From: Erigeron canadensis
Lineage: Eukaryota > Streptophyta > Magnoliopsida > Asterales > Asteraceae
DNA length: 64,000 nucleotides
Direction: 5' to 3'
Assembly: GCF_010389155.1 (NCBI RefSeq)
Contig: NC_057761.1
Span: forward strand, 56,046,587-56,110,586
Part shown: piece after piece, positions 49,990 to 63,171 of the stretch
Numbering within the stretch: position 1 is the first letter of the stretch
Layout of the letters: every line of letters starts with the position of its first letter
The notes under the pieces: model-generated
What the model saw: the letters and a program-made list of their open reading frames with translations, nothing else
What the model was told of the DNA's origin: nothing
Database searches by the model: none
Position numbers and translations under genes: made by a program

Positions 49990-52900
49990 CTTTAACACAG
50001 ATTCATTATTTTTGATTATTGATCTCCTTGATTCCATTAGAGAAAAGCTCATGAAACGATTTGATAAGAAAAGAAGAATTGTGAAGAAGTGGAACGACAC
50101 TTTAGTTCCTAAGGCAAAAAAGTATCTCAATAATATCTCCAAGGCAAGTATTTTGATCTGTAACTATTATATCAATTTATACTCTCACAATATACATGTA
50201 TCTCACTAATGTTTATATTTCTTTTTTCTGTGTAGAACTTGGGTGAATGTGAAGTTTCAAGAACTAGCGATACTCAAGCTGAAGCGACATATAAGACAAA
50301 ACGTTGGGAGGTTAACCTACTTGAGAGAAAATGCAGTTGTCGGGTTTGGCAAGTTAAGGGTATCCCTTGTGTTCATGCAACGGCTTTCATTGCTTTTACA
50401 AGGGATACCAACTGGGACAAATATGTTGATCCATATTTCACTATAGAGAAATTCATAGAAGCATATGCTTTAGAAATTGGTACAATATCCGGGAAGGATC
50501 AATGGGTGCATATAGATACAGGAGAGAAGTGTAACACCCGTCGTTTAAAAATAAGGATTTTCAAAAACTTTTGCCTAACGGCGTTAAAAGAAGCGGAATT
50601 AACTTTAAAAGTCCAAACCCGTAAAATCTGTTTGGTTTATTCATTAAATGGTGTTACTAGCCATATCATCAAAATAAGTCTAAATGGAAATCCATCGGTT
50701 GCCCAACATTAAACAACCGAGTACATTATCAATACAAGTCATTAATATTTAAACATAAAGCAAATGTCTAAAGCGAGCAGCCACTATGGGTAAACTATAG
50801 ATAGCTTCAAGATCATCTACCCATGCCTCACATCTTCTCACATCTACCTGCTCACTATTGTTGGACCTGAGGGCACAACACATTTAAAAGAGCAAGTGTT
50901 AGCTAATGAATTAGCTAAGTAAGATAACACATAAATTATAAAATGTTTGTCCATTTAAAACCTTATATAAAAGTCATATTAAGTCAATAAGGCACATATC
51001 CTCAAACATATCATCACACTTACATATCATATCATCAACATCATTCATATTAGGATGGAAAATCCTAAATGTGCCTAGTCATCTTTTGCATCATCACATA
51101 TCACATTTGAACATCTTTATAATTGTGACAAAAGTCACGAATCTCATATAACATATGCATCTCGTTAAGTGTGACATAAGTCGCACCCGACTAGATGAAC
51201 CACCATTCAGTAGTACATCAATGTCGTTAAGGAATGACAAGCCAATCCAGGAGTAATCCGTATGTTCAATGACAATGGGGTTGGTAAGACCTCCCGTATT
51301 ACTCTTCACGTTGTACCATGTTGCAAGGAGCCACCCAAGCAACCACATCAACGCACTTAACCGGGCTAGGGCAAGTACGGGTTAAGCTTAACACTTTCAC
51401 ATCAAATTTACGAGCTCGATTTCACATCACATATAGTTTAGGTGTTTACACAACCTAAACAACCATCACATATACATCTTTTACGTTTGGGCCCTTAAAC
51501 GTGCACGTGTCATGGCAACTTAATAAGTCTAGTGAACTAGATGAACAAGCCATGTAATCATGCACATTTCACATATCATCATCATACATCACATTTCATA
51601 GCGTTTCATTTCATATCATCACATCGCATACATTGTTACATCACGTACATCGTCATATATCATTGCATATCGTATATCATTACAACATTGCATAACATTT
51701 ATCATCTTAGATCATACATCATTTCATATCATATCATCTATTAAGCATACATAACATCTCATAGCAATACGTATCATTGGGGTAGCATTTCAGGCTTTTA
51801 TATGCATCTACATAGCCCATATTACCTCCCGTATAATCCCGAATACCCATAAGCAAACAAGATACCATTTGGGATATTATTATATGAAAACCATCTTTTG
51901 TTGAACCCTCAGTATGTCAAAGTAGTGTATCTTACCTCGTAGAAGCACACAACAAATGATAACGTAAGTTACCGATCTTTGCAAGTATTCCCGACTACCT
52001 ATAATCATTAAACGACATAATGAGCTAATAAATACCCACTCACTTATGGTCATGACTCACGTCTAAATACCTATAAACATGACTCATGACAATGCTTGAT
52101 GCATCGGACATTCGATTAATACTTTAAAGCTTACATAACTCGACGAAACTCGGGATACACTCACTAAATTAACCTTTCTGGAAACTTGACATTACAATCA
52201 TCTTTCAAAAACATTTCCATTAGAAAGTAGACTCTCTCACGATTCCGTGGATATCTTATTTGTCAAAAACGGAGTTACGGTTCAAAAGTTATGGCCATTT
52301 GAAAATTCCGTCACTATTGCGTCGCAACTACCAAGTTGCGTCGCAGCTATGTGTCACTGTTTCCAGTTGCGCCGCAGCTTAGTAGCTGCTCCGCAGCTAG
52401 TCCCGGTTCTGCACAAAACTCATTGTTTAACCTCCAAAACTTAACCAAACACACCCCAAACCTTATGAACGACTTTTGTACCTCAAAATTCACCATTTTA
52501 AGACGATAATGATGCAATGAAATCATTGATTAATCCTTACTTGATTTGCATCACATAATTAAACGTTTTAGGTTACCGAATCGATCAAAACACACGTTTT
52601 TGACATCAATTGATCTTCTAATAACCTAGACCAGTTATGGATCTGATTATATGATTGAAATGACATAAAATCAATGTTATTATACCTTGAATACCTGGAG
52701 ATTACAAAGAGGATACAAAAACTTGATCAAAACACTCTCGAATCAACCAAACGAAGATGAAATCGAACAAGGAATTGATTATGGCAATGGGGAATGGTTA
52801 GGGCTCAAAGAGAAAAGGATATTAGAAGCTAAAGACCTGCTCTTTGACCCTAATCCCGTTTTTGACTTTCACCCTATGTCAAAACTCGTCCCTAAGCTTC

Positions 52901-55190
52901 CAAACGTCACATTATTAGCCCTAAACACCTATATGAACTATATACAACTCAATAAACACTTTGAACACCTCTAAAGGCATATAACTACATCTTGAACACA
53001 TTACTACGTCAATCAATAAGACATTCAAGTCTCACAGGCATAACACATTAACTACATATAAGCTCTAAATTTAACATGGACGTAACGGACACGTTACGTT
53101 GACTTAACGACTTAAGTCAACCGTTAAATAAAAAGTTTGGGATGTTACACGTGTCATGGCAACTTAATAAGTCTAGTGAACTAGATGAACAAGCCATGTA
53201 ATCATGCACATTTCACATATCATCATCATACATCACATTTCATAGCGTTTCATTTCATATCATCACATCGCATACATTGTTACATCACGTACATCGTCAT
53301 ATATCATTGCATATCGTATATCATTACAACATTGCATAACATTTATCATCTTAGATCATACATCATTTCATATCATATCATCTATTAAGCATACATAACA
53401 TCTCATAGCAATACGTATCATTGGGGTAGCATTTCAGGCTTTTATATGCATCTACATAGCCCATATTACCTCCCGTATAATCCCGAATACCCATAAGCAA
53501 ACAAGATACCATTTGGGATGTTATTATATGAAAACTATGTTTATGTTGAACCCTCAACGTGTCAAAGTAGTGTATCTTACCTCGTAGAAGCACACAACAA
53601 ATGATAACGTAAGTTACCGAGCTTTGCAAGTATTCCCGACTACCTATAATCATTAAACGACATAATGAGCTATCAATTACCCACTATTTATGGTCATGAC
53701 TCAAGCCTAGATACCTATAAATATCACCCATGACAAGACTTGATACATCGGAGGTTCGTTTAATACTTTAGAGCTTACATAACTCGACGGAACATGGAAA
53801 TCACGCACTAAATTAACCTTTCTGTAAACTTGACATCATCCTAAACTTTAAAAAGCATTACCATTAGAAAGTAGACTCTCTCACGATTCCGTGGATAGCT
53901 TATTCCTCAAAAACGGAGTTACAGTTCAAAAGTTATGGTCGTTTAAAAATGTTAACAAAATCAGTCCCTAACGGGAGTTACGAATATTTGTAACGGGAGT
54001 TACGCACCTAACGGGAGTTATGAAAATTTGTAACAGGAGTTACCGTGGAGGTGTTATCGCAATTACCCAGCTAACGGGAGTTACACAACCGTAACGGGAG
54101 TTACGACGACCAGACGTGAAAAACAACTCCAAAACCTAACCAAACACATCCCAAACGACCCCAGACCTTATGAACGACTCTTGTACCTCAAAATTCGTCA
54201 TTTTAAGATCATAATGATGCAATGAAATCATTGATTAACCTTTAATTGATTTGCATCACAATAACAAACGTTTTAGGTTACCGAATCGATCAAAACACTT
54301 GTTTAAGACATTTATTGATCCTCTAATGACCTAGATCAGTTACGGATCTGATTATATAATATAAATGATATACAATCAATTTTGTTATACCTTTACTACC
54401 TGTAGATTAAAAGAAGGATGCAAAAGGCTTGATCAAACACACCCGAAATCACACGTTTTGAAGGCTTTTGCAAAGGAATCGAATGTAGAGGAGGGGGAAC
54501 AGTTTGGAGAGGCCAACAACTGATACTTTTGTTTATGATTAGGGCTAAAGGAACCCTAATCAGCTGGACCAAACTTTCTAAAGCTTACACTTAAGCCCCT
54601 CAACTTTACATCTTCACATCTAAGGCTTAAACGACTTAACGGGAATACTTACTAACACTTTAATCACATTTAATCATCTTAAACACATTAACACATGAAT
54701 CATTAAGGCTTTAAAACCATACACATAATGCACATTAATCACATATAAACATTAAATCTCTTAGAGACTTAACGAACACGTTGTGTTGACTTAACGACTC
54801 AAGTCAACTGTTAATTAAAAGTTCGGGATCTTACAAGAAGATACATCCACCGATTATTAAACGTCCTCCTGGAAGACCAAGAAAAAATAGAATTATATCA
54901 CTGGACAAACCCAAAAGAAGATGACATAAGTGTTCACGATGTGGTCAGTTTGGACACCGTGAAAAAATATGCAATAACTTACCATTTCAAGGGTCTGATC
55001 AATATGAAACATCTCAAGCAAGTTCCAATAAAAGGTTACAAAGTATTCTATTACCTTTGTTTTTACATTCTTTTTTATATATAAAAAAATCCTTGTGGTT
55101 ATATAATGCTAAGAATTGTTCTTTTATTTTAGGAGAAGAGGAAAGACTACGAATGCTCATGAAAGTGGTGCAGTTTCGAGGTTGATATGA
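49990..55190 (+). pseudogene. MULE transposase C-terminal remnant (SWIM and CCHC fingers), interrupted
   Basis: Pieces: about 49990-50144 (LLDSIREKLMKRFDKKRR), 50236-50529 and 54841-55019, then a possible last exon 55132-55190. The second piece has the SWIM zinc-binding motif CSCRVWQVKGIPCVHA and ends in DTGEK. After the LTR insertion the frame resumes with IHPPIIKRPPGRPRKN, the expected MULE continuation, and a zinc knuckle CSRCGQFGHREKIC. One TGA stop sits just before the knuckle. The first intron seems to use a GC donor (AAG/GCAAGT). The N-terminal and catalytic domains are missing. Inactive. Confidence 0.8.
50530..54835. mobile_element. LTR-retrotransposon remnant: one full and one 5'-truncated LTR in tandem
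   Basis: The insertion starts TGTAACACCCG, ends CGGGATCTTACA and is flanked by AGAAG on both sides (50525-50529 and 54836-54840), a perfect 5-bp target duplication inside the MULE transposase. The first unit, 50530-53149, runs TG...CA and looks like a complete LTR of 2.6 kb. From 53150 to 54835 the sequence repeats 51506-53149 closely. No gag-pol, primer-binding site or polypurine tract lies between them, so the internal region is gone. The shared part includes CAT-rich low-complexity DNA. The copies differ sharply over a stretch of about 100-150 bp (52310-52420 versus 53955-54110), where the second copy has six TAACGGGAGTTAC repeats. Confidence 0.75.
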
Positions 55191-55743
55191 AAAGCTCGTG
55201 AATACAGTTTGGGTTTTTAGAAGCAATTTTGTTAGTTCTACCTTGTGTTAGATGTATTGTTTGTTGGTTCATTTGGTAAAATGATTTCCTTTCTTTGACA
55301 TACTTAGTTCGTTTAATTGCTTAAACAGTGGCTTTAAATAAGTGAATGTTCAACTTTTTTATGTTGATCGTTTCATGAAGTCTTTTATATGGGTTTCTCT
55401 TATAATTATACTTATAAGCATTTTGATGTTTGCATGTCGTTGTACTTCACATCACTATGTCAATTGATAAGTGATTACTTTATAACCATTAAGGCTTTTG
55501 CTGTTATTTATGAACTGTATTTTTCATCGTGTAAGTAGGGATAAAATATAAGAGGGTATAATTGTAATTTGATAATGTTATCTATAAATTTTAGGGATTT
55601 TAATGTTTAATATTGATTAATTTTATGCATTTGGGTATTTTTGATATTTTTCATGTTTAATAATGGCTTTTTTGATATAATGAAGTTTAGTTGGGCAAAT
55701 ATGATATTTACAAGCTTTTTAATGGCAAATATGAAATTTTCCC

Positions 55744-56909
55744 TTTTTTTATGAGTGTTTTGTTACGGATTTGTTTAGCTCAATTTTCGTCCCTCTTTGA
55801 GAATGATTTTTAAGAATTTGATACGTGGATTCCACTAACTATTTTTTCTAATTTCTGATTTTTCACATGTCATCATCTTACTATTAGGCATATCTTTAAG
55901 CACAACAATTTAGGTTGATTTATCATTATCCTTTCTAAATCCCTTTTTCTTTTTCTTCGGTTTTCATACATAAACATTGTTAAACTACTTATCTTTTTAT
56001 ATCTATTGTATATATGTATATTTTCATAAAGAAGATAAAACACTAGGAAAGGTAAACGAAATAAATATATGATTTGCTGGCTTAGAGCATTGTTAAGGGA
56101 AAAGTAGAAAAAAAAAAGTTGAAGAGAGTGAATTGTTAAGACAGATAACTAAAATAGATAGGTGAAGAAAGGTAGGTGAATTAGTTTACCTAGGTAAAAA
56201 GATGATAGTAAGGTCCTTTGATTTGTATTTTATTTTGAACAGTTATTTCACCATATAATGGTGAAGCTCTGCATGTACTCTAGACTACGAGATGTAGACC
56301 ATAACCGTTACAGATGATTCAAAAGAAAAACCCCTAAGACATGTCACTCTAGAGAATCAAACCTATAACATGAGGTAAAACCATAGATGACTCCAGGCAG
56401 TTGATACTGTAAAATATTATAAGATAAGATAGGGTATTAAATACATAATTCATGTACGTTAATTGATACACAAAATCACAATATATTGTCTCATTGATCT
56501 CTTATTTCAAAGTATAAGTAAGATCTCTTTACATGCCTCCTAATGTAAGCAAACCTAATTAGTTGCATTATCTGATCCTCAACTTTAGATTTGAAATTAT
56601 CTCTATAATCTTAATTTAATGTCGTACTAGCTAATGAATTCAGATTTAACCCGGGTATTTTTATTAAAACTATAAACAAAAATTTGTTAAAAATATAGTA
56701 ATGTGTAATTTTTGTTAATGATACATCATAACTTGAAAATGGAAATAGTGAATAAACCAACATAATAATTTACAAAATAGGAATTAATATAGCATTAAAA
56801 ATTTTTCATATTTATTAGCTATTTTTGTTTGAAAGTATTACAAAGTTTGATTTTCAGCATTAAAATTTTTTCATATTTACAAAGTTCTAAAATTTGATTT
56901 TCTGGCCAT
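55744..56909. other. AT-rich stretch between MULE and LINE
   Basis: No gene, RNA or defined repeat end recognised. Near 56810-56900 the words ACAAAGTTTGATTTTC and ACAAAGTTCTAAAATTTGA recur as a short imperfect direct repeat. Confidence 0.4.
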
Positions 56910-56910
56910 A

Positions 56911-59273
56911 TTGATAGATTTTCATGCGACAGGAACATTAAGTCCAGGTTGTGGCTCCATTTTCATTGCCCTAATCCCAAAGAAGACATCGGTTCAATCT
57001 CTCACCGATTACCGCCCCATTACCTTAATCGGTTGTATTAGGAAGGTCATCTCAAAGGTTCTAGCTAATCGCCTCAAGTCAAAAATATCCAAGATCATCT
57101 CTCAATCCCAGTCGGCGTTTCTAAGTGATCGAAACATCTTGGATGGTCCCTTGATGTTTAATGAGATAATTAATTGGCTGAAAAAAACAAAGCAAGAGGC
57201 TTACTGTTTAAAGATCGACATTGAGAAAGCTTTTGATTCAGTTAACTGGGACTTTCTCATCTCTATCAAGAATCAAATGGGTTTCCCATCCCGGTGGCTA
57301 AGTTGGATCAGAGGTATATTACTTTCATTCAGACCTTCGGTTCTCATTAATGGCTGTCCCACTCAGGAATTCAGCTGCGAAAAAGGTGTTCCTCAGGGTG
57401 ACCCACTATCACCTTTCCTGTTTATTATTACCATGGAAGCTTTCTCAAACATTTGGCAGCACGCTACTACAATGGGATTGATAGCTGGCATTAAATTACC
57501 AAACCAAGGACCTCTCATCAGCCATCTTTTATATGCTGACAAAGCCATTCTCATAGGGAGATGGTCCCAAACCTATTTTCTGAATATCTCAAGAATCTTG
57601 AGAGTGTTCTATCTTGTTTCTGGGCTGCAAATAAATTATCAAAAGTCTCTTTTCTTTGGCCTTAACCTTGAGGCTGACAACTGCACTAGATCGTGCAATA
57701 CCCTAATGTGCAAACCCGGATCTTTCCCTATCAGTAATTTGGGCATCACGGTGGGTGCAAACATGAACCAAATTTAAAAACTAGTCACCAGTCATCAAAA
57801 CCTTCGAAACTCGATTAGCCTTATGGAAAGCCTCAACTCTCTCCATTAGTGGTCGAATTACCCTAATCCGATCGGTGCTTGACAGTCTACCATCTTATTT
57901 CTTCTCTATGTACAAGGCCCCGGTAAGTGTTCTTTCCAAGCTTGGATCAATTCGCAGGTTATTTTTTATTTTATTTTTTTTGGGGGGGGGGGGGTTTCCA
58001 TAAATAAAAAAAAATCCCCTGGGTGTCTTGGGACCGTGTTATAGCCTCGATTGAATCGGGAGGGCTGGGTTTGGGTGACCTCCACACAAAAAACATTTCC
58101 CTCTTGGTTAAATGGTGGTGGCGGTTCCAAAAAGAACCTAATAATCTTTGGTGTCTTACTATTAAGTCGATTCACTTTACACCTAGGAATTGTTCCTCGT
58201 TGCCTTTAAAAAGCAATCTGCCAGGAACATGGAAGACCATTACGGGACTAGGGCCACATTTAGAACAATTTGATGTTGCATTGGATAGCTTGATTACAGG
58301 TTCCTTAGGTAGCGGCACAACTTTCAGATTTTGGATAGATACGTGGCTTGAAGACAAACCCTTCTACCTACTATTCCCAGATTTGTTCAAGCTTGAGAGT
58401 TATAAAGGGTGTTTTGTCAAAGATCGTTGCACTGGTGGAGGACAGTTCTCACAATGGGAATGGTCTTGGATTCGTCCTCCATCAACCCCAATGGAAATAC
58501 AACAACTTTTAACAATGCTCACCAAAATTCAAAACGTCACCCTCTCAAATCAAGATGACTCTTGGAGATGGAATACAGACTCTTCTTCTTGCTTCACAGT
58601 GAAATCAATGCGAATTCGATTGCAAAATGCTTCATATGGCCCCACACATTGGGTGTTCCCATGGAACAAGATTGCTCCCCACAAAGTCAATGTGCTTGGA
58701 TGGCGAATAGAGATGAATCGGATCGCAACGGCGGACCAACTAGCAAAGAGAAACATTTCAACCACGTCGTCCTTATGTCCAATCTGCAAAGCACAAAATG
58801 AAACCGCGGAACACCTCTTTCTCTTATGCCCATTCGCAGATTATCTATGGAGCTTCATTCTTTCATGGTGCCGGGTATCTACTCAGAAACCTTGTAATCT
58901 CAAAGACCTAATGGAGGTGCATCAAAAAGCCAACCTCAACCATCGGACTCAAAAGCTCTTCCAACTTGTAATTTTGTCCTACATTTGGGTGATTTGGAAA
59001 ACTAGAAATGATTCTGTCTTCTTAGCGAAAAACCCTTCTCTGCGACATGCTATTAAAGATCTTAAAGGAACAAGTTTCTTTTGGCTTGCAACCCGCTCGA
59101 ATATCCCCGATCTTAACTGGGAAAAATGGTGCACCTTTAGTTTCTAAATTTCCCTGTAATACATTATTCTCATTCTTGGTTTTGTTGTTTTTCCTAAGAT
59201 ATAAACTATGTAACTTTTCTCTAGCATCATGCTAGTTTTTAAGTTAATAAAATCCTTGTTGTTGTTCGAAAAA
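56911..59273 (+). pseudogene. L1-type LINE, 5'-truncated, dead reverse transcriptase
   Basis: From 56911 the reading frame enters the reverse transcriptase (GCGSIFIALIPKK, DYRPITLIGCIRKVISKVLA, QSQSAFLSDRNILDGPL, LKIDIEKAFDSVNW, GVPQGDPLSPFLF). The catalytic YADD box is YADK (57532-57543), so an active-site Asp is lost. A stop at 57775 and frame breaks follow, one at a T-run and 14-G tract (57960-58010). Frame resumes at about 58023-59147 with the zinc-binding RVT domain (VFPWNKIAPHKVNVLGWR, CPICKAQNETAEHLFLLCPF). The 3' end has TTAATAAAATCC and a poly(A) tail to 59279. The endonuclease domain is absent. No target duplication was found. Confidence 0.9.
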
Positions 59274-59385
59274 AAAAAATTATAAAGTTTATGACATCAT
59301 AGTTAAAAGAAACTATTTGTAGAAATAAATTTAGACTTGCCAATTCTTTCCAAAAATATCTTGAAAACACAATTCTTCTTTATTT

Positions 59386-59775
59386 ATTACGAGATGGGTA
59401 CCCGTGCAATGCGACGGTTGTGGCGTCAAAGGGTGATGGTGGTGGTGGTGATGGTAAGGATGTGGTTATTAATCTAAAAGTAATTGATTTAAATGGTATT
59501 GTAATTATTTTATGGTTAAGGGATGTATCTTTTGTAAATAATTTTATTAAAAGTATTATAGGGATATGAGGTGAAAATATTTAAGTTAATGAATAAAAAA
59601 GAGAAAGATAGTTTAGATAAATATGGTTGGAAAATATTTTAGGGATATTTTGGGTAGAGATAGTGCGTGACATGAGAATGTGTTGAAAATTAAGGGGTTT
59701 TTTTTAGGTATTTTAAAGATAAAGAATTGGAAAAAAAAGGGATAGTTTGTTTTATAATAGAGAGTATATATAGAA
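59386..59775 (+). repeat. Dispersed repeat with GC-rich end motif (copy 59.4 kb)
   Basis: Starts near GATGGGTACCCGTGCAATGC, followed by a GGTGGTGGTGGTGATGG tract, GTAATTGATTTAAATGG, and an AT-rich tail with AGAGAGTATATATAG. The same order of segments is seen near 23600-23850 and, reversed, at 61800-62096 and in the NOT3 upstream region. Non-coding; class not settled (non-autonomous DNA transposon likely). Confidence 0.5.
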
Positions 59776-59988
59776 ATATAGATGAAGATTCATAGATAAA
59801 GATTCTCTTGCTACCATAGTTTCACAGGAAGCATGTGAAACACTTGATTTGTTTCAAAATATTCTATGTAAATACACTTGGTACATGTACATTAACAAAA
59901 GGGCCAAATGACTAATTAATGACAGATTATTCCCTTTGTTTAAATTAAGAACCAGCACATATATAAACAGTACGTGTCAGATATACAT

Positions 59989-61631
59989 TTACAAATTATC
60001 ATGCTCGATTACTTGTGCCCCTCTCCACTCTTCACCAGGTTCGATCCTGATGGGAGCCAACATTGAAGCAGGCCCTGTACATATAAAATAGTCCTTTCCG
60101 TATTTCTCTGCTAACGATCCAGGACTCGACAAGTATATCTCTTCGAACCCCATTCTTATTACCCTGAAGAACAATTCTCTTCCCTGAAAAGTTACCCATA
60201 TTGCATTGTCTTGTTAAAACACGTACAATTACAGTTGTTTTAGATGTGCATTTAGCTAATAACATTCAAGAAAACTAGACGGTCGTTCAGTTAAATGTAA
60301 TCTTCATAAAACGAATATAGAAGAATGTATTTGTAAAAATAAATTACCTGATCAAGAGTTTCATATTTTGAGGGAATAGTATTGTAGCACTCCTTTAATC
60401 TTTCCTCAAGAGGAGTACCATAAACTCTACTAAGTTTATGTTTTAAAATGGTGATGGGCACATCTTGCACACTCCAAACCCCTCCTTTCTTCTCTGGTTC
60501 ATACCCGAATGAAAACCAACCTGGGTCCTCTGGTTTTACTGCTTCGGATGATGATAGGATCTCGAATTGAGAAGATAAAGGAGGGTGTGTGCAATATGAG
60601 CAACCTTTGAGGAGATCAATCGCGGTTCCTCCTCTTTTCTTGAACCTGAGATGACTAAGTATGGCGGTTTTTAAATCTACAGGTTTACGGCCATTGTTCT
60701 TGATTATAACTGCTGTTGCCATGCTTAGAGCGTAGAGAGAAATCACATAGGTTATGTCAAGTGTTCCACTTGTGGTGCAACTTAACTCGACCTGTATCAT
60801 CAGTAATGAGTATATACTTAAATTTCTACATATTTTTCTATAAAACAATAAGTTCTTTTTTTCTCTCTTTGTATGTAATCATAAAGCAAACTTAAACCAT
60901 ACATTTTAGTTCCATTATCCAATCATATTTAGTTATTTACTACTGGCATATAATATAATGATATGAGAGGTGTGAATTTAATTGAAGTAATATTACTTGC
61001 ATCTAAAATATTTAAACATAGGTGTGTATGTTTCTAAAACCTTTTTCATATATTTTACTGTCTAACGAAATGTCATAACATTATTATTGTTGTACAAAAT
61101 TGCTTATTAAAACCACTTATCCGATCAATAGTCCTTGTATCACGATTGGTTTCAATGCTGTAACATATCAAAGCAAAACAAAAAAAGAGATTAATTTCAA
61201 GTACGAACCTGAACAGCATCAATAGAGTCAGAGTCAGCATCTTTGACAACCCAATTCGACAAATCAACACCTTTATTATTTTTCGCATCACCATCATTTA
61301 CTACCAACCCAATCCCGCCTTTTGCATTACTAGTAGTGTACACTATCTCTTCACACCCATCATCTTTCCAGTACACTTTAGGCTTGTAAGAAGTGACATG
61401 GGCATTGTTTAAATGTATCTTCAATGAACTCCCATTTCTTACGCTTAGTTCGGCTATTTGAGTACCACCTTCTAACTCGATAAATTTGATGCCTTTTCGA
61501 CCGAATTTTTGATCAAGTGTTTCGGTAGTCGTAACAGAAGGAGGAGTTGTGGTTAAGGAAGTTGTAGCTTTTGGAATGAGTATGTTTGGTTTAGGAAGGG
61601 AAAGGGATAGAAGAGAAGAAGCTGCAGCCAT
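59989..61631 (-). CDS. PNSB2: Photosynthetic NDH subcomplex B subunit 2 (PnsB2/NDF2), 3 exons, complete
   Basis: Peripheral subunit of the chloroplast NDH-photosystem I supercomplex, which drives cyclic electron flow at the thylakoid. Exons 61209-61631, 60348-60791 and 59989-60183 join in phase 0 to 353 residues, near the Arabidopsis length. A Ser/Thr-rich N-terminus of about 45 residues fits a transit peptide. After it come [94 protein letters not shown] and [14 protein letters not shown], and the end [12 protein letters not shown]. The fold is galactose mutarotase-like without sugar catalysis assumed. It is a clear paralog of the gene at 47681-49486. Confidence 0.92.
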
Positions 61632-61779
61632 GAGATTTTTTTTTTAAGATAAAATGGAATGCAATTCTATTGCTTCATTTCTTTTGCTTATTTGTTTGGT
61701 TTCTTTCTTCTTATAAATTTTCCATATTGTCCCCTTGTAGTATTGGATATTGACATTTTACTTCCCTTCGATTATGTAT

Positions 61780-62096
61780 CTCTTCTCTACTACTTTATAA
61801 AAATATCACACCCCTTCTCCTAACACTTTTTAACACTCTTTCTCATAAAAATGTCTCAATGTGAAATACCATTCTACCTTGGATGAATTAATTAATTTTC
61901 TCTTTTTATTCATTAATTTAAACATTCCACTTAACTCATCAACTTCTAAAATAACTACACGTCCCTTTTTACATCCATTTTTTTACAATAATAACAACAT
62001 TACCACCACCACTATCAACCACCACCACCACAACGCCGCTAGCATCAGACCGTCGCTATTAGCACTAGCGTCGTATTACACGCGTAATGGGCTAGT
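61780..62096 (-). repeat. Dispersed repeat (reverse copy, 62.0 kb)
   Basis: Reverse-orientation relative of the 59386-59775 repeat. It has CACCACCACCACAACGCCGC, then GCGTCGTATTACACGCGTAA and GGGCTAGTTTTATT. The GC-rich part can form a hairpin next to CTAG. It lies between PNSB2 and the divergent kinase gene and so may sit in either promoter. Confidence 0.45.
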
Positions 62097-63171
62097 TTTA
62101 TTCTAATCAAAACAAACATTAATTTAAAATTAAAGTAAAAAGCCTCGAACACCAGACCGCAATATAGAAAAATAAAAAAAATAAAATAGATACACACACA
62201 CCGATAGATATAGACATACATATACACATAGATATAAAAAACCGCTACAAGTTTGTACGTTTTTTTAAATTTCCAATCTCATTTCATCAGATAATAATAA
62301 TAATCATCAAATTCATTAACCGTTTTATCCATCTCTAAATTACAAGAAAATTCATTTCATTTTTTCAACAAAAATTTTGAATTCTTTTTTTCTTTTTTCT
62401 TGTTAAGATAAGATATACAGTTACATCTTTTTGATCTTATGAATTTGAAGGATCCGATTACCGATCGAGTGATCAAATTAGGTTAAATTCGCCGATTGAT
62501 CAAGCATTTGGTTTCGATCGTCTTGTTTTTGCAGCTCCTCTGGTATATATACGTATTATATATGTATTAAGACTATTGATTTGTTTTGTGTAATATATTG
62601 ATTTTAATTTGAAATGTTTTTTTTTTAAAAATTATTTTGATAATGTTTATTAGTTAATGATTGGATAAAAGTAAGTATCTTCATATTGATACAACATTTT
62701 TGGTTGATGGATTACATGTAAATTGATTTGATTTTGTTAATAGATTTGAGTCCTTTTGTGTGTGTGTGTATATATTATGTATATATGCATATGTATATGT
62801 GTATATGTATGTACGTTACGTATGGTGTTGGATTAAAATATTCTATTTTGCTTATAAAGATTTGATTTTGAAGTAGATTGAAAAATCTACATAATTATCT
62901 ATCTAATAACTTTTTTTTTTGCTAAAAGTAGTATAATTTTGACATCTATATTATTAAGCAGTTTTTTTTTTCCTTTTTTGTTTGTCTTTATTTGGCGGTG
63001 CTAGTGGATTTAGACGACAATTTTACTGCTACATTGTTTAGAATATTTAGTTTGGATTTTTGAAAACTAATTAGGCATGAAAGTTTGTATTAAGTTTGTT
63101 TGTTTCATTTTTATGTAGATAATTGGAGGGTTAAACGGGATAATTAGGGTTATGAATTGGATATAAATTGC

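Larger units (their letters stand above)
49535..55743 (+). mobile_element. Mutator-like element (MULE) with ~190-bp terminal inverted repeats
   Basis: The left end (from 49535, GGAAAAATATCATATTTGCC) and the right end (to 55743, GGCAAATATGAAATTTTCCC) are inverted copies for about 190 bp, both including TAAACTTCA and CCATTATTAAA. The flanks TTTTTTTTA and TTTTTTTA fit a T-rich target duplication of 8-9 bp. Inside are C-terminal transposase exons, split by a 4.3-kb LTR-type insertion. Without that insertion the element is about 1.9 kb and lacks the DDE catalytic part, so it is a deleted, non-autonomous copy. Confidence 0.8.

Noticed and set aside
51541..51744. 67-codon His/Ile-rich frame, repeated identically at 53185-53388
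   Set aside because: It is CAT-rich low-complexity DNA of the duplicated LTR and not a gene pair.
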